Part shown: piece by piece, positions 35,204 to 46,227 of the stretch
How positions within the stretch are numbered: the stretch's first letter is position 1
Layout of the letters: the number at the start of each line of letters is the position of its first letter
From: Copromyces sp. CBS 386.78
Lineage: Eukaryota; Ascomycota; Sordariomycetes; Sordariales; Sordariaceae
Direction: 5' to 3'
Assembly: GCA_030685235.1 (NCBI GenBank)
Contig: MU839083.1
Location: forward strand, 248,001-312,000
DNA: 64,000 bases
Notes under the pieces: generated by a model
Seen by the model: only the letters and a program-made list of their open reading frames with translations
Told to the model about the DNA's origin: nothing
The model's database searches: none
Made by a program: the position numbers and the translations under genes

Positions 35204-36985
35204 TCATTGTCCCTCGATACCCTTCTGTCCTTCTTGATTCTCTCCCTCTATCCCCGTCATTTCCACATCTATCCTTCCAACCCCCGCCTTCTCCCTCGCC
35301 CGCTCAAGTCTCTCCTTCAGCCCTTCATTCTCCTCCATCATCTTCTTCAAGAAATCCACGGCTAACTGTATCCCTCCAGCTTTGCTAACACCAGCCTCTT
35401 TATACCCCGGTACAATGATCGACAGGTTATCATACGCCGACTTGATCATGTATCTTCGGCGTTTCTCGCTGTCGATGTGGTTCAGCCGCTTTTGTTCCAG
35501 CGTCAGGTTGGGTTTCTTTTCTTTATAGGAGCGACGTCTCTTGCCCGGTCGAGCGGGCTTGTCTTCTCCGTCTTCGTTTGGTGATCGTGCGTCACCACCC
35601 TGTTGGTCTATGGCTTCCGACGCTGAATTTGGTGATGGAAGGGTTCCTTGACGGGAAAGTTTCTTCCCCCTTGCTCCCGCAGCTCCTGATCCTGCTGACC
35701 TTCTGCCGCCTAGCGACATCATAGGAGAAGAAGGCGCAAAGCCTGATTGTGAGAAGGGACTGTAGGGACTGTTCGAGAAGGTCACCAGCGAACCGGGTGA
35801 TGCCATCTCGGCATCATTGTTGGTGTTGTCGACGGTTGCTCGTCGTTTCTTGGGCGGCCCCCCTTCCTCTTGTATGGAGGCAAGTGCCTGAGGTAAGGAG
35901 GGGCGATGTTGTGTTCGTAGCTTAGGCGGTGAAGATGGGCCGTGGTGCTCGTTCCCTCCTTGATTTACGGGACTGGAGGCACGCGTGGTGGCGGCGCTTT
36001 GGCTGGGCACAAGACAATCCAACACCTTTAGTTGTGCTTGGCTCATGACCTCTGAGCTCTCCTGTGTTCTCTGGGGTGTGAAGGTCGACTGGGAGAAGCT
36101 GGTGTCAGTGCCGAACTGGATGCTTACCGGCTGCTCATGCTGGTAGCTGTTTTGGCGGGGTTGCTGCGACTGGCCCGGCTGTTGGAAGATCATATCGCGG
36201 TAGAAGTTGTTGGGAGGCTCGTTGACGGGCGGGTAAGGGCGCATAGCCAAGGCGATGGCTGCACCGCCAAAGCTGTTGTCTGTCTGGTGTTGGATGCCAT
36301 GTTGCCCACCGGAAGTCCTTCTGCCCCCGTAGCTTTGTTCGAAAGTGATCCCGCCATGACCGCCTGCCTCGCGAGGGAGGGCGGCCGCCGCATTTAGGAG
36401 ATCATGGATACCGTCCGTTGGTCGTGGCGGCGCTTGGAGCTGGTGGTTGAATGATGGACCACCAAAGCTATGTACACTTGACAAGTCATTGAAGCCGGTG
36501 TTGTAGTTGGAGCGGGCGCAAGGAGCGAACGATGTGTTTGATCCAACAAGGTTTCCCGGCCGCGTATTCCATTCCGAAGTGAAAGATAGACCTTCTTCCT
36601 CAAAATTTGCTGATATTAGGAAGGGGTCGTCATCTGCGGAAGGATCATTCAGGTTTTGGAAAAAGCTGTCCAGGTATCTAGACTGGTCATCCGTGAGAAG
36701 AGTGGCGAGAGGTGCCGGTGGCTGTGCTGTATTTTGGGGCAAGTCTGCGAGAGACCAGTCACGGCCAGTTTGTAAGAGATTTGTTTGAAAAATACGTGCT
36801 AAGGGGGTGATGAACTCACAACCAGACATCGGCTGGGGCTGATCAGGCGTCGGCGGCTCCTGATGATGTAGCGGCGGAGGCGGCTGCATGTCGGCAAAGG
36901 TAGGGCCTGCGGGTGGCAGATGATGTGACGAGAGCTGGAGTGAGGGATGATGGCGCGAGGCTGCAATAAGTTGTCGTTGAGCCAT
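35204..36985 (-). CDS. bHLH transcription factor
   Basis: 568 aa if a 75-nt intron (36819-36745, GTGAGT...CGCAG) is removed; exons 36985-36820 and 36744-35204. The ATG at 36985 is the first in frame (a TTG extends the ORF to 36994). The basic region and helix-loop-helix lie near the C-terminus (about residues 465-525): LTLEQKRLNHIDSEKRRRYM carries the H-E-R triad that reads CACGTG, then YDNLSIIVPGYKEAGVSKAG, AVDFLKKMMEENEGLKERLE and a short leucine-zipper-like extension. Before it come long Ser/Pro/Gln-rich stretches and a lysine/arginine nuclear-localisation signal (ARPGKRRRSYKEKK). I cannot assign it to a named regulator. The intron is in frame and stop-free, so retention would add 25 residues. 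Confidence 0.88.
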   Translation of the reverse strand: MAQRQLIAASRHHPSLQLSSHHLPPAGPTFADMQPPPPLHHQEPPTPDQPQPMSGCEFITPLARIFQTNLLQTGRDWSLADLPQNTAQPPAPLATLLTDDQSRYLDSFFQNLNDPSADDDPFLISANFEEEGLSFTSEWNTRPGNLVGSNTSFAPCARSNYNTGFNDLSSVHSFGGPSFNHQLQAPPRPTDGIHDLLNAAAALPREAGGHGGITFEQSYGGRRTSGGQHGIQHQTDNSFGGAAIALAMRPYPPVNEPPNNFYRDMIFQQPGQSQQPRQNSYQHEQPVSIQFGTDTSFSQSTFTPQRTQESSEVMSQAQLKVLDCLVPSQSAATTRASSPVNQGGNEHHGPSSPPKLRTQHRPSLPQALASIQEEGGPPKKRRATVDNTNNDAEMASPGSLVTFSNSPYSPFSQSGFAPSSPMMSLGGRRSAGSGAAGARGKKLSRQGTLPSPNSASEAIDQQGGDARSPNEDGEDKPARPGKRRRSYKEKKPNLTLEQKRLNHIDSEKRRRYMIKSAYDNLSIIVPGYKEAGVSKAGGIQLAVDFLKKMMEENEGLKERLERAREKAGVGRIDVEMTGIEGENQEGQKGIEGQ

Positions 36986-37430
36986 GACAGGCAAGATGAC
37001 GTAGGTAGAGAATTTGGCAAGTGTTGTGGCTGATTCAGCGGATTGGACACTAGCTTGGGTTGTCGCCGCGGGCTTGTACTCGGACTATCGGGGCATGCCA
37101 GGCAATGGCGTTTGCAATGGTTACAACTCCAGGACGTAAATCCAGCCTAGCCGGGACTGGTCCGGACACGGGAAATCAAGAATATCCAATATGCCGACTG
37201 CTGGGGGCCGATGGGCCTGACGGGTGCGGAATAGCCGAGCACGGGGGACGGCTGCCGGAGACCCGCTGAGGGGACCCGGAATCGTCGTGGGGCCGGTGGC
37301 CGGGAGATTGGGGGACGCAGCCGGCCTCGGTGGGTGCGTTGCGGTTTGATGATGTACCGCCGGCGTGGGTGAGGTGCGGTTGTGGTGTTGATCCGGATGT
37401 GAGTGGCCGGCTCCGCCGTCGTTTTCGAGG

Positions 37431-37436
37431 CACGTG
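37431..37436. promoter_or_regulatory. E-box CACGTG upstream of the bHLH gene
   Basis: Palindromic E-box matching the predicted specificity (H-E-R basic region) of the bHLH protein encoded just downstream on the minus strand. Possible autoregulatory site; position is the only support. Confidence 0.4.
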
Positions 37437-39662
37437 AAAGACGGCTGGTTGTCGTCGGGAGGTACCTCGATGTACAGGGCCGATCAGATGGAAATGTTGG
37501 CAGGTCGAAACGTTGAAACGTGACGAGAAACTCGGCTGGTTGCACTAAAAATGAAGACTCGGCCACGTACGTCGCGACAAACTTGGAGCTTGGTCGCTTT
37601 TCTGGAAGAGAATGCGAGGATTTCAAAGGCAAAGCTTGGAGTGAAAAGCACACTGCGAAGTGGAAGCCCGCTGAAATGCCGGATGGAGGGACAGGCTTGG
37701 AAACCGAATGTGATAATTGATGTATGTTTTAATGTAGAGGTAAGGTAACGTATGTAAAAGCTGAGGCCAGGCGGACAGGACGTCAGGTGTTACTCGATAG
37801 CCGCAGACAGAAAGCACAAGTCAAGAACTGGGATTGGTTTTGGGTTTTGCGGGGGATCCGATCTGGAGAGCCGCTAATGTAATTTAAAAGAAAACCATTT
37901 TTGCATTGTGGAAGGTTGGTGCAGGATTTCCCCCGTCGGCTGCGCCTCCCCGTCAGTCATCGGTCGGCTGAGTGGTTCCTTCTTGCCTGGACGTGGTTCC
38001 TGGCTCCCGCTACAGGAAGTGGAGGCACCTTAGCAGGTAACTACGCAAGGTACAGTTCATGGAGCACCCTTGAGGTTAGGTCTGTTAGCGTGGAGGTTGG
38101 AAGACCCCATTTCATGACGGAAAGAGTCAGCAGTTTGTTTGGAGTCTTGGACAAAACTATTATAGTGCTATTACGAAGACTTCTCATCCTATCATGTGCT
38201 TAACACTGGGTAATTAATGACCGTAAGAATAGACATGACAGTCACATTGTGGCCGATCAGAAGAAACCAGAAACAAGACATTCCAAGTACCGAACTAACG
38301 GGCTTTTTAACCGTTGGAGTGCCTAGTGCATGGAACCTCGATGGTTTGGTTTTTGATCGCCGTTCAGTGGGGACTCAGCGGGAGTGGAATTGCAAGGAGC
38401 TTGCGAAAGGGGCAAGGCATTGTTTATTCCCGGAAATGAAATTCACAGTCTTTCTCTCTGCCTCTGTTATGGCTCACCTGCTGTTTAGTTATGATCCGTG
38501 AGAATCGCTGGGTTATCTTTCTTATGTATCAACTCCTGTCCATGGTGAAAGGTCTTTGAGCGTAGGCAGAGAGCTTGTTGAAGGCGCAAAAATAAAGCAA
38601 AAATGAGAGTTCTTAAGATCTCGATCACATGCAATATTTCGCACGAGGTTTCGTGCCGTCCACTTTTGACGTCTTCCGCTACCCCGCCAAATTCCCCCTG
38701 ACTTTCCTTCTGCCTAATCAACCCGGACTCGTTGATTGGTCTCGTTGCTTATTCTGAGGTCTGTCTAGAAGAGACATCATGACAGGTACATTCAGAAACC
38801 CGGGGAAGCGGTAGGGCAGAAGGACACCTCCAAGGACCAGGCGAGGAGCCGAGAATACCAAGTCCTCGTGTATCAGCGTGTCATAGTCCCCCAAGCCGTC
38901 CATCCTGTCATTTCCAGAACCTCGCATGGCGGGAGAATCCGGTGTCTTGTTCGGGTTTGGATTCCAGAACGGCTCAAGTCCCTACCATCAGGTCTTTGTT
39001 GTCCGTGTTCCGCCGAAGTTCGGAATAGTGGCAGGAAGGTCAGGCACCCAATGGCTTTGATGTCTTCTCCAAATCTTTCCAAATGATGAACGCAGAGATC
39101 GTGATCAAATCCATAACTGTGGGACAAGTGACTACCTTATGGTGGAGGGTCTCGGGTGGCTCCTACTCCAGGACTCAGGTGGGTTTCCTTCAGTGGGCAA
39201 TAGGGCATCCCCGCATTTTCTTGTAGCGCGCTGGGGCTAGCGGTATCAAGAGGCTACCCCGGCCCCGCCCCTGATAATCCCCCGGTCGCAATCCAGACCG
39301 GTCACTCTGCTCATCAAGACGGGATCGTCTCTTCGAGTTCGTTGGCACCTTGGGCACCCAGTTCCAAAACCATCCCCGAGCCTAGGCAATTCCACGTCGG
39401 TAATCCACTCTTGACCTTAGGCGAGCCACAAACGGACGGTGCCGCCACAGGCGTGACGACATCCCATCAGAGCAACCCTTCATCTTTTGGAGTTTGGGGT
39501 TCCCTTCACCTGTTGTCGTTGTGCGTTGATGTTTATCCTTGTTGTTACTATCTGGCACACGCATTCGAATCCAACGGAGGGGGAGTAAACAACCATCCAC
39601 CCGTCTTGCAACTTATACTCGATTTGGCTTATACCGAGGCTCATTACCCTTGTATTATTCCT

Positions 39663-39688
39663 TAACCTAGGTTAGTTCAGCTTAAGCT
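39663..39688. promoter_or_regulatory. Two adjacent perfect palindromes
   Basis: TAACCTAGGTTA (39663-39674) and AGCTTAAGCT (39679-39688) lie four bases apart, about 190 bp upstream of the TMEM135-like start codon. Each is a perfect inverted repeat and could bind a dimeric regulator. No known site is claimed. Confidence 0.45.
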
Positions 39689-39877
39689 TATTCACAAAGT
39701 CACACCATCTCATCTCCCTGCCAACACACAACACCATAGAGTAGAGCCCTGAACACTTTGACATCTACACAATCAAGTTGTAATGCTCGGGAAATCTGGA
39801 CTAAGCTAACTTGTAAACAAGCATCATAGACTTCATTTCTGTTCACACAGCTTCACTGTACATGTAACTGTGCCGCC

Positions 39878-41585
39878 ATGAGCCGCCCGTCGCAGAGAGC
39901 AGCACCTCCTGCTGCATCTGGACTCCCATCATCCTTACGGCTCCAGCTTCCTACGGCCCGGTCAGCTTCAAATCTAAAAGGCTGGAAGAGAGTCGAAAAT
40001 CGCATCCCTCCACTTTTGCGACCTCTCGTACGTGCCTATCTGCTGGGCTATGTGTCATCGGTTGCCCCAAGGTTATTCACCTTGGTTTCCAAGCATGTCA
40101 TCAGGGTGAAAGCCGGGAAGAAACAACAGGATGATTTTGTCGAATCCTTCATAAACATACTACGGGGTGGTATGGACTGGCAGCGGTTTCCCACATTTTG
40201 CGCTGTCCTTGCCGGTGGCAGCACGTTATTCGAGGTATGTTTTGAGTTCTTACAACGTTACGGTATCGTTACTTACTCATGGCCATATAGCTTTCCTTCA
40301 AGACCGTTCTCGATCGTTTAGCCGCCACATTGTCCGATGTCACTCGAAAACGGCAAGTATCCGACAACCGTCTTTCATAGCCATGTCACTAACACTCGAC
40401 CAATGCAGACTTTCACGATGGTTTGGCTCCTTCATCGCGGCATGGCTTGGTATCAAGCTTCTACAATCAAAGCGGACTCCAGGCTTCACCGAGACGATAA
40501 CAGCACCCACCGTCATGAATGGTGAAACCTCTTCACCAACTTCAGATGCCGTTCTCGACCCAAAACAAGACGCCGCTCCCAAACAACCCGTGAGGACAGT
40601 CCACTACGCCGGCCGAACCCTAGACCTGACCCTTTTCGCCGTCACCCGCGCCCTCGACGTGATTTTCGGAGAACTCTGGTCCCAATACAAAGCCCGCCGC
40701 CCTGCTTCGCCTTCCACCACCACCGCCACCGGCAGACTCACCGAAGCCCTCATCTCCCGCCTCACTGACCCAACCATCTTCGCCCTCTCCAGCGCCTTGA
40801 TCATGTGGACCTGGTTCTACCAGCCCTCCCGCCTGCCCCGGGCCTACAACAAATGGATCACCTCGGCCGCCTCTGTCGACAACCGGCTGATCGACGCCCT
40901 CCGCCGGTGTCGTTCCGGCATCCTCGTGTACGGCAAAGACACAGGCCAAGCCCCTTTGCTAGGCAGCATGTGCAAGGACTACGACTGGCCCGAGGCCTGG
41001 GGCGACCCGGTCAAGGCCGTGCCTTTTCCCTGCGAGATCGTCCACATGGGCTGCGGCCCCAGCTGCGAGCGGCACGCGCTGTCCCGGTTCATGAGGTCGT
41101 TCAAGTGGGCGTTTACCATGTACTTGCCGCTGAACTTGCTGCTGGTGCTGCGCAAGCTAAACTGGAAGGCCTTGAAGAGGGCGTTGGTGTCGGCGTGTGG
41201 GTCGTCGGCGTTTTTGGGCGCGTTCATCACTCTGTTCTACTACGGCGTGTGTCTGGCGAGAACGAGGCTGGGGCCGTATATTGTCGGCAGAGACGCGAAG
41301 GCGTGTCAGAAGATTGATGGTGGGCTTTGTGTAGGCACTGGGTGTGCTTTGTGCGGATGGAGCATCTTGCTGGAGAACGCAGGGAGGAGGAAGGATATGG
41401 CGCTGTTTGTGGCGCCGAGAGCGCTGGCTACGCTGTTCCCGAGGAGATACGATTTGAAGAAGCAGTGGAGGGAGACGGTGGTGTTTGCAGCTAGTACGGC
41501 GGTTGTGTTTACGTGTGCGCTGGAGAATACGAAGAGGGTGAGGGGTGTTTTGGGAGGGGTTTTGGCGGGTGTGTTGAAACCCTGA
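39878..41585 (+). CDS. TMEM135-like multi-pass membrane protein
   Basis: 531 aa from exons 39878-40234, 40291-40352 and 40409-41585. The second intron begins GCAAGT rather than GT; only that donor keeps frame and joins DVTRKR to LSRWFGSFIAAWLGIKLLQS. Recognisable blocks are MDWQRFPTFCAVLAGGSTLF, MWTWFYQPSRLPRAYNKWIT, CEIVHMGCGPSCERHALSRF and AFITLFYYGVCLARTRLGPY, matching the TMEM135/PMP52-type family with its Cys-rich HxGC...C segment. In animals TMEM135 acts at mitochondria and peroxisomes in fission and lipid balance; fungal roles are little known. Several hydrophobic helices are spread over the protein. A downstream ORF reading through intron 2 is an artefact. Confidence 0.88.
40353..40408 (+). 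other. GC-AG intron
   Basis: 56-nt intron with donor GCAAGT and acceptor ATGCAG and a CACTAAC branch point about 20 nt before the acceptor. No GT donor nearby gives the right phase. GC donors with otherwise perfect AAGT context are the known minor class handled by the major spliceosome. Confidence 0.8.
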
Positions 41586-42197
41586 GGTGAGAACCCTCCA
41601 AGATGGCGAGGCGCATCGCCACGGTACCTCGAACCAAAAAAAGAGGTGTGAAACTCATTAACAGTATTAATCATGCTAGACTGCGTTCCCCTATGCTCGA
41701 TTCTGCTATATCAGCGGCGAAGTCCAGAAACCCCAGAAATTGGTTGCTTCAGGCCCAGTTGTACACCAGGCGGGGGTTGTTATCCTGGCATTTACTGCAG
41801 GAATTTGCATCTTGAAACTACAGAACCAGAGAACTGAGCACAAATTCGACATCCTGCATACATCTACGATGTGCATCTGCCACAGAACTGAACCACCGAC
41901 ACTTCCCCCATCACCTATCACGTCTGGGCACGCAACTCCATGGAAGTTGTCGGTGATAATGAACAGAGCAACATATGAAATGCTAACATTCCTCCAGCAC
42001 GTCCCCCGCTTTCTTCTTCTCCTCTTAAACCAGAAGCAGATACACGAGATTATCAGGCTCTTGGACATCTCGAAGTCTCGAAGTCTCGAACTGTTTCTCC
42101 TTGGCTTTTCATCAACTAGCCAAAGAACCACAACCGACTACAATCCAACTCAACAACCAAACACAATCATCCAACATTAACCCCAATACTCCCCCTC
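41586..42197. other. Intergenic between TMEM135-like gene and orphan ORF
   Basis: About 610 bp. The last 70 bp before 42198 are rich in CA and CAA, as in fungal leaders. No supported ORF. Confidence 0.45.
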
Positions 42198-42674
42198 ATG
42201 GCTCTCTCCGCCCTCTGCGTCTTCATCACTTTTGGGCCTTACCTCCTCTTCTCGCCAAAGAGGCTTCTTTTTGGGCCAACCTACCCCCCTTTTTCTAGCT
42301 CTGAAAGTCCCCTCTCCTCCCAAACTCTCACCCTTTGGTTCCGCTACTTCATCTATTCAAGGTGGAGCATCGACTTTCTGGGCCGCCCCCTTTTCGTGGT
42401 GATTCTCATCGACCGTTACGGACTAGACGCTTACTGGGACCTGTTCTTGAATGAGAAGAGAGGTGAAGAAGGAGGTGAAGAGAGGGGTGAGGAGAGAGGT
42501 GATGGTTTACAAAAAGGTGAAGGGTACTGGGGTATATCAGAAGGTGAAATGTGGATATGGCGCGATTGGTGGCAAAGGAAGAGAAAGCAGAAGGAACAAG
42601 AGAAGTGCCAGGGAGAGGGCACACATCCTCCGCCGAACGAGATGCACCAAAATTGGTTGATAAGCAAGAACTGA
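42198..42674 (+). CDS. Orphan protein, 158 aa, hydrophobic N-terminus
   Basis: Intronless ORF not recognised as any family. The first 85 codons show strong C-ending codon preference (ATC, TTC, TAC, GAC), as in neighbouring real genes, and encode two hydrophobic stretches (ALSALCVFITFGPYLLF; LGRPLFVVILIDRYGLDAYW). The second half turns into degenerate GEERGEERG-type repeats and a basic W/K/Q-rich stretch. A CA-rich leader precedes the ATG. It may be a species-restricted gene; the C-terminal half could instead be non-coding purine-rich sequence. Confidence 0.45.
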   Translation: MALSALCVFITFGPYLLFSPKRLLFGPTYPPFSSSESPLSSQTLTLWFRYFIYSRWSIDFLGRPLFVVILIDRYGLDAYWDLFLNEKRGEEGGEERGEERGDGLQKGEGYWGISEGEMWIWRDWWQRKRKQKEQEKCQGEGTHPPPNEMHQNWLISKN

Positions 42675-43646
42675 TGAGGGTGAAATCCCACGGATGCTGT
42701 CAGCTGGCAACTGCGGGTTCCTGTCCCTTCCAGAGAGAGGAGTGGAATCAGGCACTCGCTGCATCAACATGCGTACCTTCCTTCCACTTCCATTTTGCAG
42801 AGACGCTCCTTCCTTTGAACATTCTCTTTCCATCGTCGTCTTCCCCTTGCCTCCCTTCCATTTCCTGTCTGATTCTCTCTTGCCTCAGTCGGTTCCAAAG
42901 ATCTCCTCGCGCCTTCCACCCGTCGCCGAATGATCTCGCAACCGAGATCTTTGGGCCCCAGAGCCTTCCACAACCTGCTCTTCTCGACACGTTCCATTTC
43001 ATCCACCTCCGTTGACCGGTTCCGAGTCTGCCCCAACGATGCCTTCGACATCCTACAGTCTACTCTCGACACAGACTTCTGATGTAGGATGCAGTAAGAG
43101 GGCGAAAAGTTGCACAGGACACATTGGGATACCTGGGGCGATGGGTAACAAGGCATTTTGCATTAGATTGGAACCGGCTTTTGGACAGAATGGGATGGAT
43201 GAGACCTTGGATATTTAGTGACCAGCGGGTTGGCGTTTGACGGCGTTACGAATATCAGCGTGGAGGGGATTGCTTTCTTAGTTTCTTAGGCTTGAGCACA
43301 AATCAACGTGCTTTGGACACTCACGTCATGGATGATGACTGGAATAAGTGAATGATAGTGATCTTGACTGTGGTGAGCACTCTGTGGAAGAGTTCGGCAA
43401 GTGTCTTGCAAACTATCTTCCAAGTCCTTGATGTTTCAACTAGACAAATGCGTTGGGACACTCGTGTCGTAACGGCGTACACTCATCACGATCCTTTTGT
43501 TTTCATTACAATATCCCAGGCCATTAATATTCGCTATACCACATGTCTGTAAAGCATGCTCATTTACCCCTTTTTAACCCGTCCCGTTATTCCCCGAAAC
43601 CCATTGCAGTAATCATTCTTCTAGCTCCGCCCCTTTGGACAGGGAA
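42675..43646. other. Convergent 3' region, orphan ORF / get2
   Basis: Nearly 1 kb with only short ORFs on both strands, none protein-like. CT-rich around 42780-42900. Confidence 0.45.
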
Positions 43647-44863
43647 TTACGACCTCCACCAAGAGCAAACCCCAAGCACAAAGATACAAACAAGAATATC
43701 CGCCTTGACCGTGCTGAATATCTGTCCATACCTCAGCCCAATCTCCAGATACCCCTTCCACGGCTGTGGCAAGAACCCGGCCGCCATACCCAACATACCA
43801 CCACCCAAAGCGCCGCCGACGGGACTCTTTCCCAAACCCTTCTCCAACATGAAGCGCGTCGTCAGCAGGAGCGCCTCAGCCGTAGCAAACGCATAGAAGA
43901 ACCGTCTCGCCGAATCCGTATCAAAGCCCACAGCCACCCGATCCCCCGCCCCCGTGTGATGGTGCTTGTTGCCAGTAAGGATATTCTTGCTGTCTCTGTC
44001 TACCTTGCTGCCGCTGAACGAAGTCCAGACCGCAATGTACAGACCGAGGCCGAGCGCCACGGCCGTGTGCAGCAGTCGCCAGAGGGAGGAATACCGGTCG
44101 GGAACGGCCATGGCGGGCGGGACTCCTTGCTGGCCCATTCCAGGAGGCATCATGCCGCCCATACCGGGCATGCCGGGAAATCCTCCTCCGGGGAAAGGCG
44201 GCATACCGCCGGCGCCGGCACCGGAAGCTCCACCACCAAGCATGTTCATCATCATTTGCATCATTGGGTCCTCAGCGCCTGGACCGCCTGGCCCCCCTCC
44301 TAGTAGACTGGCAAAGGGGTCTACGCCGCCCGTCCCACCAGGCCCCATGGCGGGGTCACGGCCGAGCATCATCTGGCGCAGGCTCTCTTCGGAAAGGCCG
44401 TTCGGGTCGAAAGGGGAGGCGCCTTGGGTATGCTGTGGCTGCTGCTTGGGGATTCTCGGGGTGGTGGTTGGTTGGTAGAAGTGTTCCGAGGCGGAGATGT
44501 CGACCTCTTCGGGGTCGGCGTGGACTCGGGGTGCGGAAGTGGAAGTCGGGGCTGGCGATGTTTTGTCATCGTTGATGCTGCTGCTGGCTGCTGGCGCCGT
44601 AGGAGGGGGATCTGAAGAGAAGAGAGAAAAAAAAGAAGAAAAAAGTCAGCTGGGTTCATCATCTTGTATGCCATCGAGTTGGGGCCAGAGATGGATGGAA
44701 AAAAACACATACCTCTTTCAACACCGCCTCCCAATCCTGTGATCCTATTCAGACGATTTCCGGCGTTGGCCCTGATCTTAGCCTCGCGACGCTCCTTGCG
44801 AATGCGAGCCTGCTCGAGGGCGCGCGCCTCTGCCGCATCCGCGGGCGAAACTCCCTCTGTCAT
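43647..44863 (-). CDS. get2: GET complex subunit Get2
   Basis: 371 aa from exons 44863-44713 and 44611-43647. The cytosolic N-terminus carries the basic Get3-docking motif (ARIRKERREAKIRANAGNRL). It is followed by a flexible linker, FDPNGLSEESLRQMMLGRDP, and a long Gly/Met/Pro-rich spacer (MPPFPGGGFPGMPGMGGMMP). Three C-terminal hydrophobic segments follow: LWRLLHTAVALGLGLYIAVW, FFYAFATAEALLLTTRF and ILVCIFVLGVCSWW. Architecture matches fungal Get2, which with Get1 forms the ER receptor that takes tail-anchored proteins from Get3. The intron is GTATGT...TTCAG, 101 nt. Confidence 0.9.
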
Positions 44864-45427
44864 GGTTTTTGTCTGCCGTGCTCGTGCTCGACCCTCTCCG
44901 TGTTTCTTCGATTCAGGTTGGTGTACTGAGTGAGGTACAAGATTCGTCGCTTTGCTGGTGTGTGTGTATGCGTTGCTTGCTCTCAATAGCGCGGGCACAG
45001 AGAAATGGACAGATTGAGCTAGAAAGCGACAAAGGTGATTGTGACGTCGTGCCTTCTTCTTCAGTGGACAAACGTGGTCACTCTTGCTCGCTGTTGGTCA
45101 TAGACATAAGGTAGGTGGGATCCATGCCGCCGGTCCCCTAAAGTCCTTATCGGTGCCTTATCGGGGAAGCTACCCCTGCGCCCCCCTTTTCTGTCTCTTG
45201 TCACATCGGCGTCTTCTTGACAATTTCTCGAATGAATGCAATGGAGGCTGTTCTAGGCTTTATTTCTCGATGTCAAGCTACGGTACCTCTATCGACACCC
45301 TTCCATCCATCTGTCTAGTTGAAACCCGTGGTTTGCTAATAAATTTGAAAGATTATAATATTTCGGCCGTACCGTCCAAGTGACCACAATCACAAAAACC
45401 CTTATGTTCCCGACATTGAGCTCCACG
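44864..45427. other. Intergenic: get2 promoter and 3' flank of the next gene
   Basis: 564 bp upstream of get2 (minus strand), containing the 3' end of the 4-TM gene transcript. No ORF or clear element. Confidence 0.45.
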
Positions 45428-46227
45428 TCATGCTACCAAGTGAGCTGACTCATGCTTGGAGACAGCCGCTCCGTAAGATTTTCCAAACGGCTGTCCTGTC
45501 TTCCTTCCCTTCGACCTCCTGAACCTCAACAACTCCAAGATGACAAGGACCATGAGAACGAAACCGAGGATCATAAAGGGAATGAGGTTGTAGCGCCATC
45601 CGCGAATAAGTCTCAGCTTCCTTTTTAGTAAGTCGTGATCGTCGCTGTGGACAAGTGATAGATCGTTGACCGCCGTATACCAGTCCTCTGGTGTCCAAGA
45701 GTCACGTGGGTAGGGCTTCGGAGAAGTGCTTTCTGCCAAGCCCAAGTCGATTTTTTGATCCGAATGCATGTTGGTCAGGACATATGTGTAGATCAGAGCC
45801 GTGAGAGTAAGAAGCCAGCTGAGAACCGTGATGAGGGCCCAGAGGTAGTAGAATGGTGATGATTTTCCGTACTGCCACAGGGTTAGTAGACGCAAAAATG
45901 CATAATGATTACATGAGAATGATAGCATACCTTTGCCCTGGACCGATGCTCCAACCACAAAGCTAGGCAACCACCGAACCATACAAGAACGATGCCCGTA
46001 CCCCCTGCTCCATTTGTCGTATGGCCGTGGTCCGTCAAGAGATGTGCAGGCTCTCCAGGAAGGTTGAAGAACGAACCGGTGAGATCTGTTCGGACCTCAA
46101 ATGGCTGACCGCCGCGTCCATGAAGAAAAGCCACCATTGACGAGACAAGGGATAAGGAGATGACGGCGTCAATGTAAAGTAAAAACAAAGCCACATAGAT
46201 GGCTTTCATAAGCCCGCTTGAAGCCAT
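45428..46227 (-). CDS. Four-TM membrane protein of unknown function
   Basis: 246 aa from exons 46227-45931 and 45871-45428; the 59-nt intron has a perfect CTACTAAC branch point and GTATGC...GGCAG ends. Hydrophobic segments: AIYVALFLLYIDAVISLSLV, TGIVLVWFGGCLALWL, FYYLWALITVLSWLLTLTAL and IPFMILGFVLMVLVILELL. The loop between helices 1 and 2 has GGQPFEVRTDLTGSFF, and between 3 and 4 SWTPEDWYTAVNDLSLV. The topology and spacing suggest a fungal integral membrane family I cannot name. Confidence 0.8.

Larger units (their letters stand above)
36986..39877. promoter_or_regulatory. 2.9-kb divergent region, bHLH gene / TMEM135-like gene
   Basis: Large gene-free space between two divergent genes. I see no protein-like ORF. 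It includes a CACGTG E-box at 37431-37436, about 450 bp upstream of the bHLH start, and paired palindromes at 39663-39688 upstream of the TMEM135-like gene. A large upstream region is common for fungal regulatory genes with long leaders. Confidence 0.5.

Noticed and set aside
40167..40408. Apparent N-terminal extension of the TMEM135-like ORF reading through introns
   Set aside because: The spliced model from 39878 joins conserved segments in frame; the read-through portion is intronic and partly exon 1/2 out of frame.
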